The position numbers were made by a program, and so were the translations under genes. The notes under the pieces are model-generated. The model worked only from the letters and a program-made list of their open reading frames with translations, was not told the origin of the DNA and searched no databases. Below, in pieces: positions 62,521 to 64,000 of a DNA stretch of 64,000 bases (within the stretch, counting starts at the first letter, position 1; each line of letters begins with the position of its first letter). This stretch comes from Pseudomonadales bacterium (lineage in GTDB: Bacteria > Pseudomonadota > Gammaproteobacteria > Pseudomonadales > Pseudohongiellaceae), in contig JACKOH010000003.1 in NCBI GenBank assembly GCA_024234395.1, positions 469,457 through 533,456 on the forward strand, read 5' to 3'.

Positions 62521-63234
62521 ATGAAACCCAATCCCAACCCTTTCATCCGAGGCTACAGCAGTCTCTCTATTCAACGCTTGCTCGCCATCACCTACGAGGA
62601 TGATTGCCCGCTGACTTATCTTCCGCTGCACGATTCGCAGTCCCATCTGCGGGACGATAAGATCGAACGGTTCGAGTGCATCTTCTGCGATGACTTCGCG
62701 CTGATCACCGAAGGCCAGGATGTGCCGGACGAACTGGACGCACGATGCCAAAGCCATGGTATTGCGCGCACGGTGGTCTATGCCGTCATGGCCGACGACT
62801 TCGGCACGCCGGTGCATGTCGGCGACACGTACTCCAAGGAAGCGGCTCGCGAAGTGGTGCGGCGGCTGACCTTCGAGACCGGCTTCTACAGCCGGTGCTG
62901 GGAGATCAGCTCCGGGCACATACCCGAGGCAACGAGGCAATACCTCGAAGACCTGGCCGATGCGTCCACGCTCACTGGCTTGCTGTTCGAGGCCTTTCGC
63001 ATTCCCGACAGCGATGCGGTGGGCGTGAAGCTGATCGCCACGCCCTGGACCGATGCGAACCTCGAAATCGTCGATGGCCGCAATGCCCAGGCATTACACA
63101 ACCAGCAGGCGTATGCGTGTGTCCCCGAGCCGTTGATGACTGTGATGCACTTGGCCGCCCTGGCCGATGTGCGCGTTCTGATCTTCGATCCGAACGCCGC
63201 AATGCTGGAGGATTTGCCTCTCTACGAAGACTGA
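62521..63234 (+). CDS. ICE protein, DUF5983-like
   Basis: 237 residues, ATG after GGAG. GYSSLSIQRLLAITYEDDCPLTYLP, ERFECIFCDDFALITEGQDVPDELD, YAVMADDFGTPVHVGDTYSKEAAREVV, GFYSRCWEISSGHIPEATRQYLEDLA, and LMTVMHLAALADVRVLIFDPNAA. The last block is typical of DUF5983-type ICE proteins. Role unknown. Confidence 0.6.
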   Translation: MKPNPNPFIRGYSSLSIQRLLAITYEDDCPLTYLPLHDSQSHLRDDKIERFECIFCDDFALITEGQDVPDELDARCQSHGIARTVVYAVMADDFGTPVHVGDTYSKEAAREVVRRLTFETGFYSRCWEISSGHIPEATRQYLEDLADASTLTGLLFEAFRIPDSDAVGVKLIATPWTDANLEIVDGRNAQALHNQQAYACVPEPLMTVMHLAALADVRVLIFDPNAAMLEDLPLYED

Positions 63235-63248
63235 CCACCCCTCCACCT

Positions 63249-63275
63249 TGAGCCCCTTCGCGGGGCACTTTTTTT
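63249..63275 (+). terminator. Intrinsic terminator after the DUF5983-like gene
   Basis: GCCCC and GGGGC around a TTCGC loop (about 63250-63266), followed by CACTTTTTTTT. Typical intrinsic terminator. Confidence 0.75.
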
Positions 63276-63362
63276 TCACGCCCTGGAGGAATAAGGACAG
63301 TCACGAAAGCCCATTGACAATCGCTGACCCTTTACAGGTCATGCCACGCTGCGGCCATGTTC

Positions 63363-63426
63363 CGCTGATTCCGTCAGCGACATGCCCAGGTAGCCGTGAC
63401 CTTCAAGGCTACGGCGCGATTCGCGC
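63363..63426 (+). ncRNA. Three-hairpin leader motif, copy 2
   Basis: Hairpin 1 CGCTGA/TCAGCG (63363-63379). Hairpin 2 TAGCC, 11-base loop ending CTTCAA, GGCTA (63391-63411). Hairpin 3 GCGCG-ATT-CGCGC (63414-63426). Relative to copy 1, the outer pair of hairpin 2 changes from C-G to T-A on both sides and hairpin 3 changes sequence but keeps its stem. Lies 108 bases before the last gene. Confidence 0.6.
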
Positions 63427-63533
63427 TGGTTGTTTTCTTACACGACGCCTTTGTGCGTCTTTTTCCTCAACCCTCAAGGGACATGCCTCCCTTGCCGGGT
63501 GGGAGTCCCTTGGTTTCCACAAGGAGTCTTCCA

Positions 63534-64000
63534 TGGATACTCAATCCATTCGCGCACAAATGCCGACGCTGGTCTCCGGCCATGTGCCACGCAACATCCG
63601 CAGGTTCAAGTTCAACATCTTCGATGGACAGCCCAAGGTTTCGACGGCCTGCGCGCCGATACGCCGGAGGAAAGAACCGAGTACACCGGGGACGGTCGTC
63701 CTTATGTCATGACAACCCACGTGCTGGGTTCGGCACCAGCGAAACTGCCGATTCCGCAGCCACGGTGTCCCGAGCTGCAGGAACTCATCAATCAACTGGA
63801 GCAGTTGCCCGCCCCTGATGGCTTCCGGCGCATCACCCACCTGCTGGTGGATGCCGGCGCAAGGGACTTCACCTGGGTCGATCCACTGCCCAGCGACATC
63901 ATCGCGACACCGCCAGCGATCGGCTTCACCGTCGCCACAGCGAAGTTTCAGGGCCAGGTCACCGTGCTCTACGAGCGTGGTGATGACCTCTACGCGGTGG
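63534..64000 (+). pseudogene. ICE gene with a -1 frameshift, runs off the window
   Basis: ATG after AAGGAG opens MDTQSIRAQMPTLVSG and continues to IFDGQPK (about 63640), where the frame soon stops. From there the +1-shifted frame continues GFDGLRADTPEERTEYTGDG and stays open to the window edge with normal protein composition (ELQELINQLEQLP, LLVDAGARDFTWVDPLPSD). Adding one G at AAGGTTTCG (63635-63643) restores a single frame. A real deletion or a sequencing error are both possible. Leader hairpin AAGGGAC...GTCCCTT precedes it. Function unknown; 3' end not in view. Confidence 0.7.

Overview
The window is a gammaproteobacterial chromosome segment, probably from a marine or aquatic lineage. The support is the fabA-fabB pair, dusB-fis, aroQ-accB-accC, purH-purD, coq7 and a Crp/Vfr-type regulator. 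I cannot name a genus from sequence alone. From about 48.6 kb to the right edge the content changes to the conserved backbone of an integrative and conjugative element (ICE) of the PFGI-1/PAPI-1/ICEclc class. Only one end of that element is present: no integrase, relaxase or type IV secretion gene is in view.

Layout. 0-1.5 kb: an intact IS110-family element of the IS1111 subgroup, with 13-bp subterminal inverted repeats and a 249-base non-coding right end. 1.6-14.6 kb: an accessory stretch rich in exported proteins (lipocalin-like, cytochrome-PQQ dehydrogenase, double VOC, calcineurin-like phosphatase, ThuA-like, DsrE-like, TonB-dependent receptor), punctuated by two families of long palindromic REP-like repeats. 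14.8-15.4 kb: a tRNA-Thr(TGT) preceded by four 103-bp tandem units derived from its own 5' half, all downstream of one good promoter. 15.5-23.3 kb: sugar-phosphate metabolism (pgi, manB-type phosphomannomutase, galU, manC/algA), with a MOSC and a DUF411 protein. 23.7-36.6 kb: housekeeping operons for unsaturated fatty acids, malonyl-CoA, L11 methylation, tRNA dihydrouridine plus Fis, purines and ubiquinone. 36.7-44.7 kb: OsmC, an MFS carrier, DUF4336, a diheme peroxidase with a Met/His-rich tail, MAPEG, a tRNA-binding protein, a YdhR-like gene broken by one in-frame TGA, and crp. 44.8-47.6 kb: trpG-trpD-trpC-dgkA.

ICE part. A LysR gene stands at the outer edge, followed by an unknown gene, alpA, parA, a HicA-fold small gene, a ParB-family gene, DUF2857, an STY4528-type replication gene, a TIGR03761/DUF3158/ssb operon and topB. 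In ICEclc, as I remember it, the ParB-like and DUF2857/FlhC-like proteins form the activator BisDC of the transfer-competence promoters, and a LysR protein (TciR) starts the cascade, so this block is both partition/replication and regulation. Past topB come small genes of unknown function, most with a hairpin leader and a strong ribosome-binding site; the last is frameshifted and runs off the window.

The most interesting unexplained structures are: (1) a perfect DnaA box, palindromic iterons and an A+T-rich tract inside the STY4528 gene, laid out like a replication origin; (2) a three-hairpin motif present twice in ICE leaders with a compensatory base-pair change; (3) a duplicated 17-bp dyad in front of the TIGR03761 operon and topB; (4) the tRNA-Thr-derived tandem array.
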